A DNA stretch of 64,000 bases from DQWO01 sp964478545. Its GTDB lineage: Bacteria > Desulfobacterota > Anaeroferrophillalia > Anaeroferrophillales > Anaeroferrophillaceae. The stretch's first letter is position 1; each line of letters begins with the position of its first letter. The DNA lies in NCBI GenBank assembly GCA_964478545.1, contig CAYZIS010000003.1, positions 71,378-135,377 of the forward strand. The letters are read 5' to 3'. Position numbers and translations under genes: made by a program. Under the pieces are notes generated by a model. That model ran no database searches. It was not told the origin of the DNA and worked only from the letters and a program-made list of their open reading frames with translations. This document shows positions 1 to 9,233 of the stretch, one piece after another.

Positions 1-1691
1 CTGAACATTTCATCAGCGTGTTTTTCAAGATAAAAAAGTTTTTTTACCATTAATGAAGTTCTTTCGGCCTCAACAGCTAATCGTTCCCGGTTGGACAGTT
101 CCTCACCGATACTGACCAATTTATCGATCGGGATATTCCCTTCTTTATAATTTTCAGGCCACAGATGCGCCTTGAGTAATCGCTGGACCATCAGGTCAGG
201 ATAGCGTCGGATGGGCGAAGTAAAATGCGTATAGTGTTTCAATGCAAGACCGAAATGACCGCAATTGGTCGGGCTGTAACAGGCTTTCTGCATAATCTGC
301 AACAACATTTTGTTGATAACCGGTGCCACGGGCAGGTGAGCGGCCTGAAGAAGCAACTCCTGGAAAGCCCGTGGGTGAACAGAGCGCCAGCCTTTAAGAG
401 ATAAACTGAAGCATTTCAAAGTTTCCAGCAACTGAGCAATCTTTTTAGCTTCCGGATGCGGGTGAATTCGGTAGAGCAGGGGAGATTCCAGCCAGGTCAG
501 ATGGGTCGCCACCGTCTCATTAGCCGACAACATGAATTCCTCAATCAACTGGTGAGCAATGGTATGCGGGACCGGTCTGATTTCTTCAATATTTCCCTGA
601 ACGTCAAATAAAATATTCGCTTCCGGCAGGTCAAAATCTATACTGCCCCGTTTGCAACGCTGTTTTTTCAGTAATTGGCATAGCTTTTCCATTAATTGCA
701 GCTCGCCGACCGTATTGTGATATCGGGCAGGCAGAGATTTGGCGTCAATCCTTCCTTCCAGTACCCCGGCAGCCATAGTATAGGTCCATCTGGCTTTACT
801 GTTGATAACCGAGGGACAAAAATATTCCTTGATCCGACATCCGGCATCATCAAATTCCATCACTACTGTAATGGTCAGCCGATCCTGCCCCGGCTGTAGG
901 CTGCAAATACCATTTGAAAGCTCTGCCGGCAACATGGGGATGCAACGATTGGGGAAGTAGATGCTGGTGCCGCGCCGGTAGGCTTCCTGATCAAGAATAG
1001 AGCATGGTTTCACATAATGACTGACATCGGCAATGCTGACATATAAACGGAAACTGCCATCATTAAGTTGATCGACGGCCACCGCATCATCAAAATCCCT
1101 GGCGGTATCGCCATCAATGGTAATAAACTGTTTGTGACGGAAATCAGTTCTTTTTTTCAGATCCGATTTACAGACTGGAACCGCAAGCTCTTTTGCCAAC
1201 TGTCTGCTACCCCGGGGAAAGCGCCGGGGGGGTTGGTAGCGGTGGATGATTAACTGATCATCAACCCCGGGATTATGAAACTTGCCCAATATCCGCTCAA
1301 CCACAACATAACCAGGTTGATCATAGGAAGGGTAACGGGTAATACGGGTAATAACTGCATCACCATCATTCAAGTTTTCAGATTCTTGTCCATCAAGCTT
1401 AAAACGGTCAATGGCCGGAAGGGCGAAAGGAATAACAAATAAACTATTATTTTCTGCGGAGATAACTCCGGCAATGGTTGACAGCGCCCGGCTGATGATC
1501 TTTACTGGTGTAACCTGCAGTCGCCTACGCCGGTCAGCCCGCAGAGATGCTGTAATCCGATCACCATCCATAAAGCGATATTGCAACTGATGATGATAGG
1601 ATAATTTAAGCGGTAAGGCGCCATCAACATCGCGGATAAAAAATGCAGATCTGTTTCTGACTTTTATGGTTCCTGCTACAGTTTTTTCCAT
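1..1691 (-). CDS. rnr: Ribonuclease R (RNB-family 3'-5' exoribonuclease), 3' end outside window
   Basis: This reading frame stays open from an ATG at 1691 to the window edge, giving 563 codons, so the C-terminal S1 region is missing. The protein would degrade structured RNA from the 3' end. Around residues 190-203 the translation reads TIDGDTARDFDDA, the RNB catalytic motif with its metal-binding aspartates. It is followed by YVSIADVSHYV and later GEELSNRERLAVEAER, both typical of RNase R/II. The N-terminal part resembles the cold-shock-like RNA-binding region. It diverges from ftsH, and a MITE-like repeat fills the space between their starts. The family assignment is firm; RNase R is preferred over RNase II from the overall layout. 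Confidence 0.9.
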   Translation of the reverse strand, partial: MEKTVAGTIKVRNRSAFFIRDVDGALPLKLSYHHQLQYRFMDGDRITASLRADRRRRLQVTPVKIISRALSTIAGVISAENNSLFVIPFALPAIDRFKLDGQESENLNDGDAVITRITRYPSYDQPGYVVVERILGKFHNPGVDDQLIIHRYQPPRRFPRGSRQLAKELAVPVCKSDLKKRTDFRHKQFITIDGDTARDFDDAVAVDQLNDGSFRLYVSIADVSHYVKPCSILDQEAYRRGTSIYFPNRCIPMLPAELSNGICSLQPGQDRLTITVVMEFDDAGCRIKEYFCPSVINSKARWTYTMAAGVLEGRIDAKSLPARYHNTVGELQLMEKLCQLLKKQRCKRGSIDFDLPEANILFDVQGNIEEIRPVPHTIAHQLIEEFMLSANETVATHLTWLESPLLYRIHPHPEAKKIAQLLETLKCFSLSLKGWRSVHPRAFQELLLQAAHLPVAPVINKMLLQIMQKACYSPTNCGHFGLALKHYTHFTSPIRRYPDLMVQRLLKAHLWPENYKEGNIPIDKLVSIGEELSNRERLAVEAERTSLMVKKLFYLEKHADEMF

Positions 1692-1735
1692 TAAAAACGA
1701 TCATATAACAAATTACCATGTTTGGCAATAACTGA

Positions 1736-1981
1736 CTAGAATTCCGATATAAGGAAATTTTTGCAGGATGTCCAATTGAAGTTACTTCCGGCGCGACATC
1801 GTGAGGATAGCCCGTTGTTTTTTCCGGCGAATGGAGCACAGAAATTGACCTGTCTGAGCCCAAAGGGCGAGTTTGGCAATTTCGGTGTAATGAGCCGTTG
1901 AAAAAACAGGCAATAGAGCGCAAAAAAGCGCCTGAAGTAACTTCAGTTGACAAAATATAAGACCTTATATCGGAATTCCAG
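1736..1981. mobile_element. MITE-like element R1, copy 1 (complete, with 9-bp target duplication)
   Basis: This 246-bp non-coding element lies between divergent rnr and ftsH. Its ends are inverted copies of CTGGAATTCCGATATAAGG (the left end has one mismatch, CTAG). A second inverted block, centred on GAAGTTACTTC and GGCGC, lies about 20 bp further in on each side. The sequence AATAACTGA occurs immediately outside both ends (1727-1735 and 1982-1990), a perfect 9-bp target duplication. No transposase is encoded. The same element recurs inverted at 17625-17869, and a 91-bp end fragment is at 38172. The interpretation as a non-autonomous transposon is an inference from these features. Confidence 0.88.
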
Positions 1982-2167
1982 AATAACTGACTTTTTGCCG
2001 GCCGGCTTCCGGTTTTACCTTGAAAAACAATGGGTGAGTATGATACTAACACAATCCGTTCTGGACCATATAATTGTGGATAATAACCAACCGCTGACCG
2101 CTTGGTTGTGCGGCGTTAAAACCTGTATGTTAACTTCCACTTAAATTAGGGAGAGATTCGATCAAAT

Positions 2168-4105
2168 ATGAAAAGGAATAAAGAACTTAAGCCGTTTTAT
2201 AAAAATTTGGCCCTCTGGCTGGTTATAAGCTTGATTATGATCATGGTTTTTAATGTATTTAACAGTCCCAAGGTTGGCCAACATGATATTATTTTCAGTG
2301 ATTTCATTGAACTGGTTAATAATGGCCAGATTCAAGAAGTGACTATCCAGGGGCACAACATAAGCGGGCATTATGGCACAAACACCTTTAAAACCTACGC
2401 CCCGGATGACCCGAGTTTGATTGAACTGCTGCGTAGCAAGGGGGTTAAAATCTCGGCCAAACCCGAAGATGCTGCCCCCATATGGCAGACGCTGATCATT
2501 TCCTGGTTCCCCATGCTGCTGCTTATCGGAGTCTGGATTTTCTTTATGCGCCAGATGCAGGGAGGTGGTGGCAAAGCCATGTCCTTTGGTAAAAGTCGGG
2601 CCAAGCTGCTGACAGAAGACCAGAAAAAATTTACCTTTAAAGATGTTGCCGGAAGTGAAGAGGCTAAGGCAGAGCTGGAAGAAATCATAAATTTCCTCCG
2701 GGATCCTAAAAAATTTACCCGCCTTGGTGGTAAAATACCTAAAGGAGTCTTGCTGGTTGGTCCTCCTGGTACCGGAAAAACATTGATGGCCAAAGCGGTA
2801 GCAGGTGAGGCTGAAGTTCCCTTTTTCAGTATCAGTGGTTCCGATTTTGTCGAAATGTTTGTGGGTGTCGGGGCTTCCAGGGTACGTGACCTCTTTAACC
2901 AGGGCAAGAAAAATGCTCCTTGCCTGATTTTTATTGATGAAATTGATGCTGTGGGCCGTCATCGGGGGGCTGGCCTGGGTGGTGGGCATGATGAACGGGA
3001 ACAAACCTTAAATCAGCTGCTGGTGGAAATGGATGGCTTTGAATCCAATGAAGGGGTTATCCTGATTGCGGCAACCAACCGGCCGGATGTTCTGGACCCG
3101 GCACTTTTGAGAGCAGGCAGATTTGACCGCCAGGTTGTGGTTCCGGTACCGGATGTCAAAGGTCGCGAAGGTATTCTGCGGGTCCATGCTCGAAATGTTC
3201 CTCTGGATGATAAGGTAGATTTTAAAATAGTTGCCCGTGGAACCCCTGGATTTACCGGGGCCGATTTAGCCAATCTCATTAATGAAGCCACCTTGCTGGC
3301 AGCTAAGAAGAATAAAAACAAGGTTGAGATGGATGACATGGAGGAGGCCAAAGACAAGGTCCTGATGGGTGCTGAACGCCGGAGTCTGGTCATCAGCCCC
3401 GAGGAAAAGAAGAACACTGCTTTTCATGAAGCGGGCCATACTCTGGTTGCCCGTTTTCTACCCGGGACTGATCCGATACATAAAGTTACCATTATTCCCC
3501 GGGGCAGAGCTTTAGGCCTTACTCAGCAGCTACCCATTGACGAGCGCCACGGTTATTATAAAGATTTTCTGCTCAACAATATTGCGGTACTCATGGGTGG
3601 TCGGGCAGCCGAAGAGCTGGTTTTTAATCATTTCAGTACCGGGGCAGGCAATGATATTGAACGGGCCACCAAACTGGCCAGGAAAATGATCTGTGAATGG
3701 GGAATGGGCAAAATGGGCCCGGTAAGTTTCGGGAAAAAAGAGGAACATATTTTTCTGGGCCGGGAAATGGCCAACGCGAAAGATTATAGTGAAAAAACGG
3801 CGATGGAAATAGATGATGAAATTAAGGAAATCGTCTACGCATCCTATGCCAAAGCATCGGATATCCTAAAGCATAAGCGTAAAGAGCTTGATGAACTGGC
3901 CAATGTTTTGCTGGAAAAAGAATCGTTGAACGGTGATGAAGTTGATCAAATAATCGGATTAAAAGAAGCATCAACAGAACCAGCATCTTCTTCTATACCA
4001 TCCGGTGATCCTGAAGAAACCGCAGAGAAGGAAAATCCGCCAGAAAAAGAAGGTATTTCCAGTCAGAATGTCACTGAGTTATCGCAAGGAGATATCGAGA
4101 GCTGA
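2168..4105 (+). CDS. ftsH: ATP-dependent zinc metalloprotease FtsH
   Basis: This 645-residue membrane-anchored AAA+ protease degrades misassembled membrane proteins and short-lived regulators. Two membrane segments (about residues 13-30 and 112-131) flank a periplasmic domain. The Walker A motif GPPGTGKT is near residue 198, Walker B reads LIFIDEID, and the second region of homology contains ATNRPDVLDPALLRAGRFDR. The zinc-binding HEAGH is near residue 420. The acidic, proline-rich tail (SSSIPSGDPEETAEKENPPE) is typically variable. The length matches the family. The start follows a GGGAGAG ribosome site. The stop overlaps the folP start (TGATG), which suggests translational coupling. Confidence 0.97.
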   Translation: MKRNKELKPFYKNLALWLVISLIMIMVFNVFNSPKVGQHDIIFSDFIELVNNGQIQEVTIQGHNISGHYGTNTFKTYAPDDPSLIELLRSKGVKISAKPEDAAPIWQTLIISWFPMLLLIGVWIFFMRQMQGGGGKAMSFGKSRAKLLTEDQKKFTFKDVAGSEEAKAELEEIINFLRDPKKFTRLGGKIPKGVLLVGPPGTGKTLMAKAVAGEAEVPFFSISGSDFVEMFVGVGASRVRDLFNQGKKNAPCLIFIDEIDAVGRHRGAGLGGGHDEREQTLNQLLVEMDGFESNEGVILIAATNRPDVLDPALLRAGRFDRQVVVPVPDVKGREGILRVHARNVPLDDKVDFKIVARGTPGFTGADLANLINEATLLAAKKNKNKVEMDDMEEAKDKVLMGAERRSLVISPEEKKNTAFHEAGHTLVARFLPGTDPIHKVTIIPRGRALGLTQQLPIDERHGYYKDFLLNNIAVLMGGRAAEELVFNHFSTGAGNDIERATKLARKMICEWGMGKMGPVSFGKKEEHIFLGREMANAKDYSEKTAMEIDDEIKEIVYASYAKASDILKHKRKELDELANVLLEKESLNGDEVDQIIGLKEASTEPASSSIPSGDPEETAEKENPPEKEGISSQNVTELSQGDIES

Positions 4106-5334
4106 TGAGAAAATTCTTTGTTCATTTTCAGGACATTTCCAAGCCCGAGGAAGCAGCAGCCATTATTCGGCAGATTGGTACGGATGTTCATGGTGTAAGT
4201 CTGATGAAAAATAAGATGGTCCATTATACTTTAAGGGTTGGACCGTTACCGGCCAGGGCTGCCAATATTGTCAAACAGGAGATGCTATCAGTGGGTGGTG
4301 ATGCCGCGGTTGCCCGGGGGGTTATTGATTGCAGCGCTCCTGACGGAGCGGTTTTGTTAAGTGCCACCAGAAAACAGTTCCGGCGGTTCCTGCAGAAAAT
4401 GCGGGCCCAGCCATTTTCCCTGCCCCGACTGGCTGACCAAATTCAACAGGTGATCTCCCATTATGAAACCTCCCGTCCTTTGATCTTTAGCTGTCGAAGT
4501 ATTGAAGCAGATTTGCGACGACAAACCCTGATCATGGGCATCTTAAATGTGACCCCGGACTCATTTTCAGATGGAAGCCTGTTTCAGAATAAGGAATCAG
4601 CACTGAAACAGGCCTTAATGATGATTTCCGAGGGAGCGCAGATTATTGATGTTGGTGGAGAATCAACCCGGCCGGGGGCGGTAAAAATGACTTTAGAACA
4701 AGAGCTTGAACGAGTCATTCCGGTCATTGAAGCACTCCGGGCTGAAAGGGATGATATCCCTATCTCCATCGATACCTATAAAAGTCAGGTGGCCCGTGAA
4801 GCCCTGAAGGCCGGAGCTGATATGGTTAATGATATCAGTGGTTGTCATTTTGATGCGGACATGGCAGAAACGGTTGCCAAGGCTGAGGCTTTCCTTTGTC
4901 TTATGCATATCAAGGGCACACCTGACAACATGCAGGTAAATCCTGAATATGATGATGTTATTGAAGAGATTATGACCTACCTTGAAGAGGGTATTGACAT
5001 TGCCCTTGAGCAAGGAATTGCAAAGGAAAAGCTTATTATTGATCCGGGCATTGGTTTTGGGAAAAATATTGATCATAATCTTACGATTCTGAAATACCTG
5101 CGTGAATTTCAGGCTTTTGGATTGCCGGTTTTAATAGGTACTTCCCGAAAATCTTTTATTGGTAGACTCACCGGCAAAGAAGTAAATGATCGCCTGGCTG
5201 GGACGGTTGCCAGTGTGGCTCCGGCTATCTTGAACGGCGCCAATATTGTCCGGGTTCATGATATTGAAGCAACCAAAGATGCTGTGCTGGTAGTTGATGC
5301 TATTCGAAGTGCTGAACGTTATCCTCAACCATGA
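4105..5334 (+). CDS. folP: Dihydropteroate synthase with long N-terminal extension
   Basis: The enzyme condenses 6-hydroxymethyl-dihydropterin pyrophosphate with p-aminobenzoate in folate synthesis. The synthase domain covers about residues 138-405 and shows ILNVTPDSFSDG (near 146), VGGESTRPGA (near 185), SIDTYKSQVA, NDISG and DPGIGFGK. The first 130 residues are an additional domain not needed by short bacterial DHPS. Similar extensions occur in some anaerobes, and its role is unknown to me. At 409 residues it is clearly longer than the usual 270-290. It overlaps ftsH by one base and precedes cdaA by 30 bp, so it is probably in the same operon. Confidence 0.95.
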   Translation: MRKFFVHFQDISKPEEAAAIIRQIGTDVHGVSLMKNKMVHYTLRVGPLPARAANIVKQEMLSVGGDAAVARGVIDCSAPDGAVLLSATRKQFRRFLQKMRAQPFSLPRLADQIQQVISHYETSRPLIFSCRSIEADLRRQTLIMGILNVTPDSFSDGSLFQNKESALKQALMMISEGAQIIDVGGESTRPGAVKMTLEQELERVIPVIEALRAERDDIPISIDTYKSQVAREALKAGADMVNDISGCHFDADMAETVAKAEAFLCLMHIKGTPDNMQVNPEYDDVIEEIMTYLEEGIDIALEQGIAKEKLIIDPGIGFGKNIDHNLTILKYLREFQAFGLPVLIGTSRKSFIGRLTGKEVNDRLAGTVASVAPAILNGANIVRVHDIEATKDAVLVVDAIRSAERYPQP

Positions 5335-5364
5335 AGATAAGTTGATAGAAATATTTTTCAGATT

Positions 5365-6171
5365 ATGGTAGATTTTTTTTATAATCTTCGCTGGCAGGAT
5401 ATCGTTGATATCCTGGTTGTTACCTTCCTGGTCTATCATGTTCTGGTTATCATCCGCGGTACGCGTGCCTTCCAGATTCTCCTGGGACTCTTCCTCGTTT
5501 TCATCATTCATGAAGTCTCTCTTTACTGGAGATTTTATACCATCAACTGGATTCTCAACGGTTTTCTTAGTTCAATCATCCTGATCATTATCGTTTTATT
5601 TCAAAATGAAATCCGGCAGGCTCTGGCAAAATTTGGTAAAACATCTTTTGCTATCAACCCCTCGGAAGAACATCAATATCTGGATGAAATAGTCAAGGCC
5701 TGCGCCACCATGTCATTAAAACGGATTGGCGCCCTGGTTGTTTTTGCCCGGGAAAATATGATGCCCAATGTTATTGAGGCGGGGGTACAACTCAATGCGG
5801 ATGTCACTGATGACCTGCTGCTCAGTATTTTTAACACTGCATCGCCACTTCATGACGGCGCTGTTATTATCATGGAAGGTCGGGTTCTTGCCGCCGGTTG
5901 TTTTCTCCCCCTGACGACCAACCCCAATGTAGACAAAAAATATGGGACCCGCCACCGGGCGGCTATCGGCATCACCGAAGATACTGATTCGGTTGTCGTG
6001 GTCGTGTCAGAAGAAACCGGTAATATTTCGTTGGCCATGGGCGGGAAGCTTACCAGGAACCAGGATATTGAATCATTAAATAAGGTGTTGAAGAAAATAT
6101 TTCTGCCCGATAAAAAGAAAAAAAGCGGTTTAACCCTGGAATCACTGCGGGAACTATTACGTATCAGGTAA
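5365..6171 (+). CDS. cdaA: Diadenylate cyclase CdaA (DisA_N domain)
   Basis: CdaA makes the second messenger cyclic di-AMP from two ATP at the inner membrane. The 268-residue protein begins with three membrane segments (about 10-30, 35-55 and 60-82), followed by the cyclase domain. The catalytic DGA is in LHDGAVIIMEGR (near 163) and the RHR motif is in GTRHRAAIGI (near 196). The order cdaA-cdaR-glmM is the conserved arrangement best known from Firmicutes and also found in some Gram-negative anaerobes. CdaR and GlmM are known modulators of CdaA in Firmicutes. The start at 5365 has only a weak ribosome site. Confidence 0.94.
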   Translation: MVDFFYNLRWQDIVDILVVTFLVYHVLVIIRGTRAFQILLGLFLVFIIHEVSLYWRFYTINWILNGFLSSIILIIIVLFQNEIRQALAKFGKTSFAINPSEEHQYLDEIVKACATMSLKRIGALVVFARENMMPNVIEAGVQLNADVTDDLLLSIFNTASPLHDGAVIIMEGRVLAAGCFLPLTTNPNVDKKYGTRHRAAIGITEDTDSVVVVVSEETGNISLAMGGKLTRNQDIESLNKVLKKIFLPDKKKKSGLTLESLRELLRIR

Positions 6172-6187
6172 TCCCTTAAGGCCGGAC

Positions 6188-7147
6188 ATGCTTAAAATTC
6201 AGTCTTTATTATTCAGCAATTTTTATTTGAAAATTCTTTCGGTTATCATTGCCATAATGTTATGGTTTTTTGTCATTGGTAAGAGTAAAAACGAAATGGG
6301 CATTGATGCCCCCCTCGAATTTACAGGAATTCCCCAGGATGTCACCATTGTCAACAATATTCCCACTGCCATCCATGTCCGCCTGAAAGGTTCATCTACC
6401 CTGTTACGACCGCTGACAGAGAAAAGGCCACTTTTCAATATTGACCTGTCAAATGCTAAAATGGGTGAAAACGTCATCCTGTTGGAGAAAAAAGATTTAA
6501 AGAATATTCCCCTGGGGGTTGAAGTCATTGATATTTCTCCCGTTGCCATTACCGTTATTCTGGACAGACTTATTGAAAGACACCTGCCAGTGGCAGTGAA
6601 AACCACCGGAACCCCGCCCCGCGGATATCAGTTATCGGAAACAAAGATTGAACCTGAAAGTGTGTTGGCCAGGGGTACAAAAAGCTATTTGCAGGAAATT
6701 GACACGATTTTCACCAATCCCGTCAACCTGAACACGATCAAAAGTAATACAACCAGAGAGGTAACACTCGCTTTTGATCCTAAAAGACTGAAATTTATTG
6801 AGCCCGTGACCGTTAAAGTTTTTATCAGCGTCAGCGAGGAACGTACTCAGCGAAGCATTAAGGGAATCCGGATAAACTTCATCAATAAACCGTCAACCAT
6901 CGAACGGATCAGCTATAGTAATTATTTTGTTGACTTGCTGGTCAACTCTCCCCAGAACATGCTGGTTGATGAGATCCGCCATGATACCAAGGTGGTGGTT
7001 GATCTTGCGGCCTTGAATACTGTTCCCCAGGAAAACACTGCTACGTTGCCCATTGAGGTAAACTTGCCCGACGAGGTGAAACTGATCTGGGCCGATCCTC
7101 CTCAGGTTGAAGTTGTTTTTAACCGTATAGTTAAAGAAGGAAAATAG
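6188..7147 (+). CDS. cdaR: CdaR-type YbbR-domain protein, CdaA regulator
   Basis: This 319-residue protein is predicted to be anchored in the membrane by one N-terminal segment (about residues 12-30, LKILSVIIAIMLWFFVIG) with the rest outside the cytoplasm. It carries repeated YbbR domains, recognisable from IPVALKTTG-like strands (HLPVAVKTTGTPPRGYQ) and the PVNLNTI and VEVNLPDEVKL segments. In Firmicutes the homologue binds CdaA and tunes c-di-AMP synthesis. It lies 16 bp after cdaA and immediately abuts glmM, which supports a shared function. The call rests on domain character plus context; sequence conservation in this family is low. Confidence 0.88.
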   Translation: MLKIQSLLFSNFYLKILSVIIAIMLWFFVIGKSKNEMGIDAPLEFTGIPQDVTIVNNIPTAIHVRLKGSSTLLRPLTEKRPLFNIDLSNAKMGENVILLEKKDLKNIPLGVEVIDISPVAITVILDRLIERHLPVAVKTTGTPPRGYQLSETKIEPESVLARGTKSYLQEIDTIFTNPVNLNTIKSNTTREVTLAFDPKRLKFIEPVTVKVFISVSEERTQRSIKGIRINFINKPSTIERISYSNYFVDLLVNSPQNMLVDEIRHDTKVVVDLAALNTVPQENTATLPIEVNLPDEVKLIWADPPQVEVVFNRIVKEGK

Positions 7148-8509
7148 ATGAAGAAACTTTTTGGCACTGACGGGGTCAGAGGAATCGCCAATATGTATCC
7201 GATGACCGCGGAAATGGCCCTGCAAATTGGCCGAGCTACGGCCTATATCTGTAAGGAAAAAACACATCGACATCGTATTGTCATCGGCAAGGATACCCGA
7301 TTGTCCGGATATATGCTTGAAAGTGCCCTGGTATCAGGGATTTGCTCCATGGGCGTTGATGTCCTGATTGTCGGCCCCATGCCCACTCCGGGGATTGCTT
7401 TTCTGACCCGCAGTATGAGGGCCGATGCCGGAATGGTAATCTCCGCCTCCCATAATCCTTTTCAGGATAATGGGATCAAGATTTTTTCCCGTGACGGTTT
7501 CAAGCTACCTGATCAAACGGAAGAAACTATTGAAAAACTAATTTTAAATAATACCATCAAGGATCTGCGCCCAACGGCAGATGAAGTGGGGAAGGCATTC
7601 AGGATTGATGATGCCATCGGTCGTTATATTGTCTTTCTAAAAAACACTTTTCCGACAGAACTGGATCTTGAAGGCCTGAAGCTGGTTATTGATTGTGCCA
7701 ATGGAGCTGCGTATAAAATTGCCCCGGCTGTTTTTGAGGAACTGGGAGCTTCGGTTACGACTATCGGCATCAGCCCTAACGGTAAAAACATTAACGCTGA
7801 TTGTGGTTCTTTGCATCCGGAACGTTTAAAAGAGGAAGTTCTCAAAACCGGGGCCAACCTGGGAATCGCGTTTGACGGTGATGCCGACCGGGTAATATTT
7901 GTGGATGAGACAGGCGCTGAAATTAACGGCGACCAGATCATGGCCATCTGCGCCCTGGAAATGGCCCGTCAAAACAAATTGGCAAAAAACACCGTGGTAG
8001 CAACCGTGATGAGCAATATGGGGTTGGAAAAAGCCCTGGAACCCCAGGGAATAAAAGTGGTCAGAACCCAGGTGGGTGACCGCTACGTCGTTGAAGAAAT
8101 GCGCCGGCAGGGCTATAATTTTGGCGGTGAACAATCCGGCCACCTGATTTTCATGGATCACAATACCACTGGAGACGGGATACTTTCAGCCTTGCAATTA
8201 TTAGCAGTGCTGGTTCAAACGGGTAAACCTCTATCAGAATTGGCCGAAGTAATGGTTACCTATCCCCAGCTTTTAAAAAATATTCCGGTGAAAAACAAAC
8301 CGCCCCTGGAACAGGTGCCTGTTCTCCATCAGCGAATTAATGAAATTGAGCTGGAGATCCAGGGTCACGGCCGGTTGCTGGTTCGCTATTCCGGCACCGA
8401 AAATAAATTGCGGGTGATGATGGAGGGGGAAAGCATTGAACTGATTACCGGTCATGTAGACGAATTGGCCGAACTGGTTCGGCAAAATCTTGGTCAGGAG
8501 GAAGCATAA
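7148..8509 (+). CDS. glmM: Phosphoglucosamine mutase
   Basis: GlmM converts glucosamine-6-phosphate to glucosamine-1-phosphate for peptidoglycan and LPS precursors. The start LFGTDGVRGIAN is diagnostic. The phosphorylated serine lies in ISASHNPFQDNGIK (near residue 101), the metal site is AFDGDADRVIF (near 242), and the sugar-binding GGEQSGH and phosphate-binding RYSGTENKLRVM follow. At 453 residues it has the usual full length. Its ATG directly follows the cdaR stop, so translation is probably coupled. GlmM proteins can also bind and inhibit CdaA in Firmicutes; whether this one does is unknown. Confidence 0.97.
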   Translation: MKKLFGTDGVRGIANMYPMTAEMALQIGRATAYICKEKTHRHRIVIGKDTRLSGYMLESALVSGICSMGVDVLIVGPMPTPGIAFLTRSMRADAGMVISASHNPFQDNGIKIFSRDGFKLPDQTEETIEKLILNNTIKDLRPTADEVGKAFRIDDAIGRYIVFLKNTFPTELDLEGLKLVIDCANGAAYKIAPAVFEELGASVTTIGISPNGKNINADCGSLHPERLKEEVLKTGANLGIAFDGDADRVIFVDETGAEINGDQIMAICALEMARQNKLAKNTVVATVMSNMGLEKALEPQGIKVVRTQVGDRYVVEEMRRQGYNFGGEQSGHLIFMDHNTTGDGILSALQLLAVLVQTGKPLSELAEVMVTYPQLLKNIPVKNKPPLEQVPVLHQRINEIELEIQGHGRLLVRYSGTENKLRVMMEGESIELITGHVDELAELVRQNLGQEEA

Positions 8510-8514
8510 TCATC

Positions 8515-9228
8515 ATGGTTAAACTGGGGATAAATATTGATCATGTGGCAACCATACGCCAGGCCCGGGGTATCAGCGAACCCGATCCGGTTGCCGCTGC
8601 CGTTTTGGCGGAGTTGGCCGGTGCGGATGGAATCACCATTCACCTGCGCGAAGACCGGCGTCATATCCAGGACCGTGATGTCTTCTTGCTGCGACAGATA
8701 ATAAAAACAAGGATGAACCTGGAAATGGCCCTGGCTCCGGAAATTATCGCCATTGCTGAAGAAGTCAAACCCGAGAGCGTCACTCTGGTACCGGAAAAAC
8801 GGGAAGAGCTGACCACCGAGGGTGGTCTTGATGTCATCGGTCAACAAAGCATGGTGGAAAATGCTGTCCGCCGTTTTCATGATCGCGATATTATCGTCAG
8901 CCTGTTCATTGATCCTGATCCAGATCAGGTTAATGTCTCCAGCCAGGTTGGGGCTGATTTTATCGAGATTCACACCGGACGTTATTGCAATGCCGAAACA
9001 GCCAGTGAACGGGAACAGGAATTTAAAAATATCGAAACTGCCTGTGTTCTGGCTCGCAATTTCAATCTCGGGGTAAATGCGGGACATGGTTTGAATTATC
9101 GTAATGTTCAACCGATTGCCACTATTCCCGGTATTTATGAGCTGAATATCGGCCATAGTATTATTGGCCGGGCAGTTCTGGTAGGATTGGAGAGAGCGGT
9201 TCGGGAAATGAAAGCCCTGCTGACCTGA
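8515..9228 (+). CDS. pdxJ: Pyridoxine 5'-phosphate synthase PdxJ
   Basis: PdxJ condenses 3-amino-2-oxopropyl phosphate with deoxyxylulose 5-phosphate to pyridoxine 5'-phosphate. The 237-residue protein shows the N-terminal LGINIDHVATIRQARG, then HLREDRRHIQDRDV, VTLVPEKREELTTEGGLDV and the C-terminal NAGHGLNYRNV and ELNIGHSIIGRAV, which are the family's binding loops. It is full length. It follows glmM by 5 bp and precedes acpS by 5 bp. The pdxJ-acpS pairing is common in proteobacteria. Confidence 0.97.
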   Translation: MVKLGINIDHVATIRQARGISEPDPVAAAVLAELAGADGITIHLREDRRHIQDRDVFLLRQIIKTRMNLEMALAPEIIAIAEEVKPESVTLVPEKREELTTEGGLDVIGQQSMVENAVRRFHDRDIIVSLFIDPDPDQVNVSSQVGADFIEIHTGRYCNAETASEREQEFKNIETACVLARNFNLGVNAGHGLNYRNVQPIATIPGIYELNIGHSIIGRAVLVGLERAVREMKALLT

Positions 9229-9233
9229 AAAAA

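Noticed and set aside
2162..3004. Minus-strand 280-codon open frame inside ftsH
   Set aside because: It is the complement of a strongly conserved ftsH sequence and has no recognisable motif or ribosome site.
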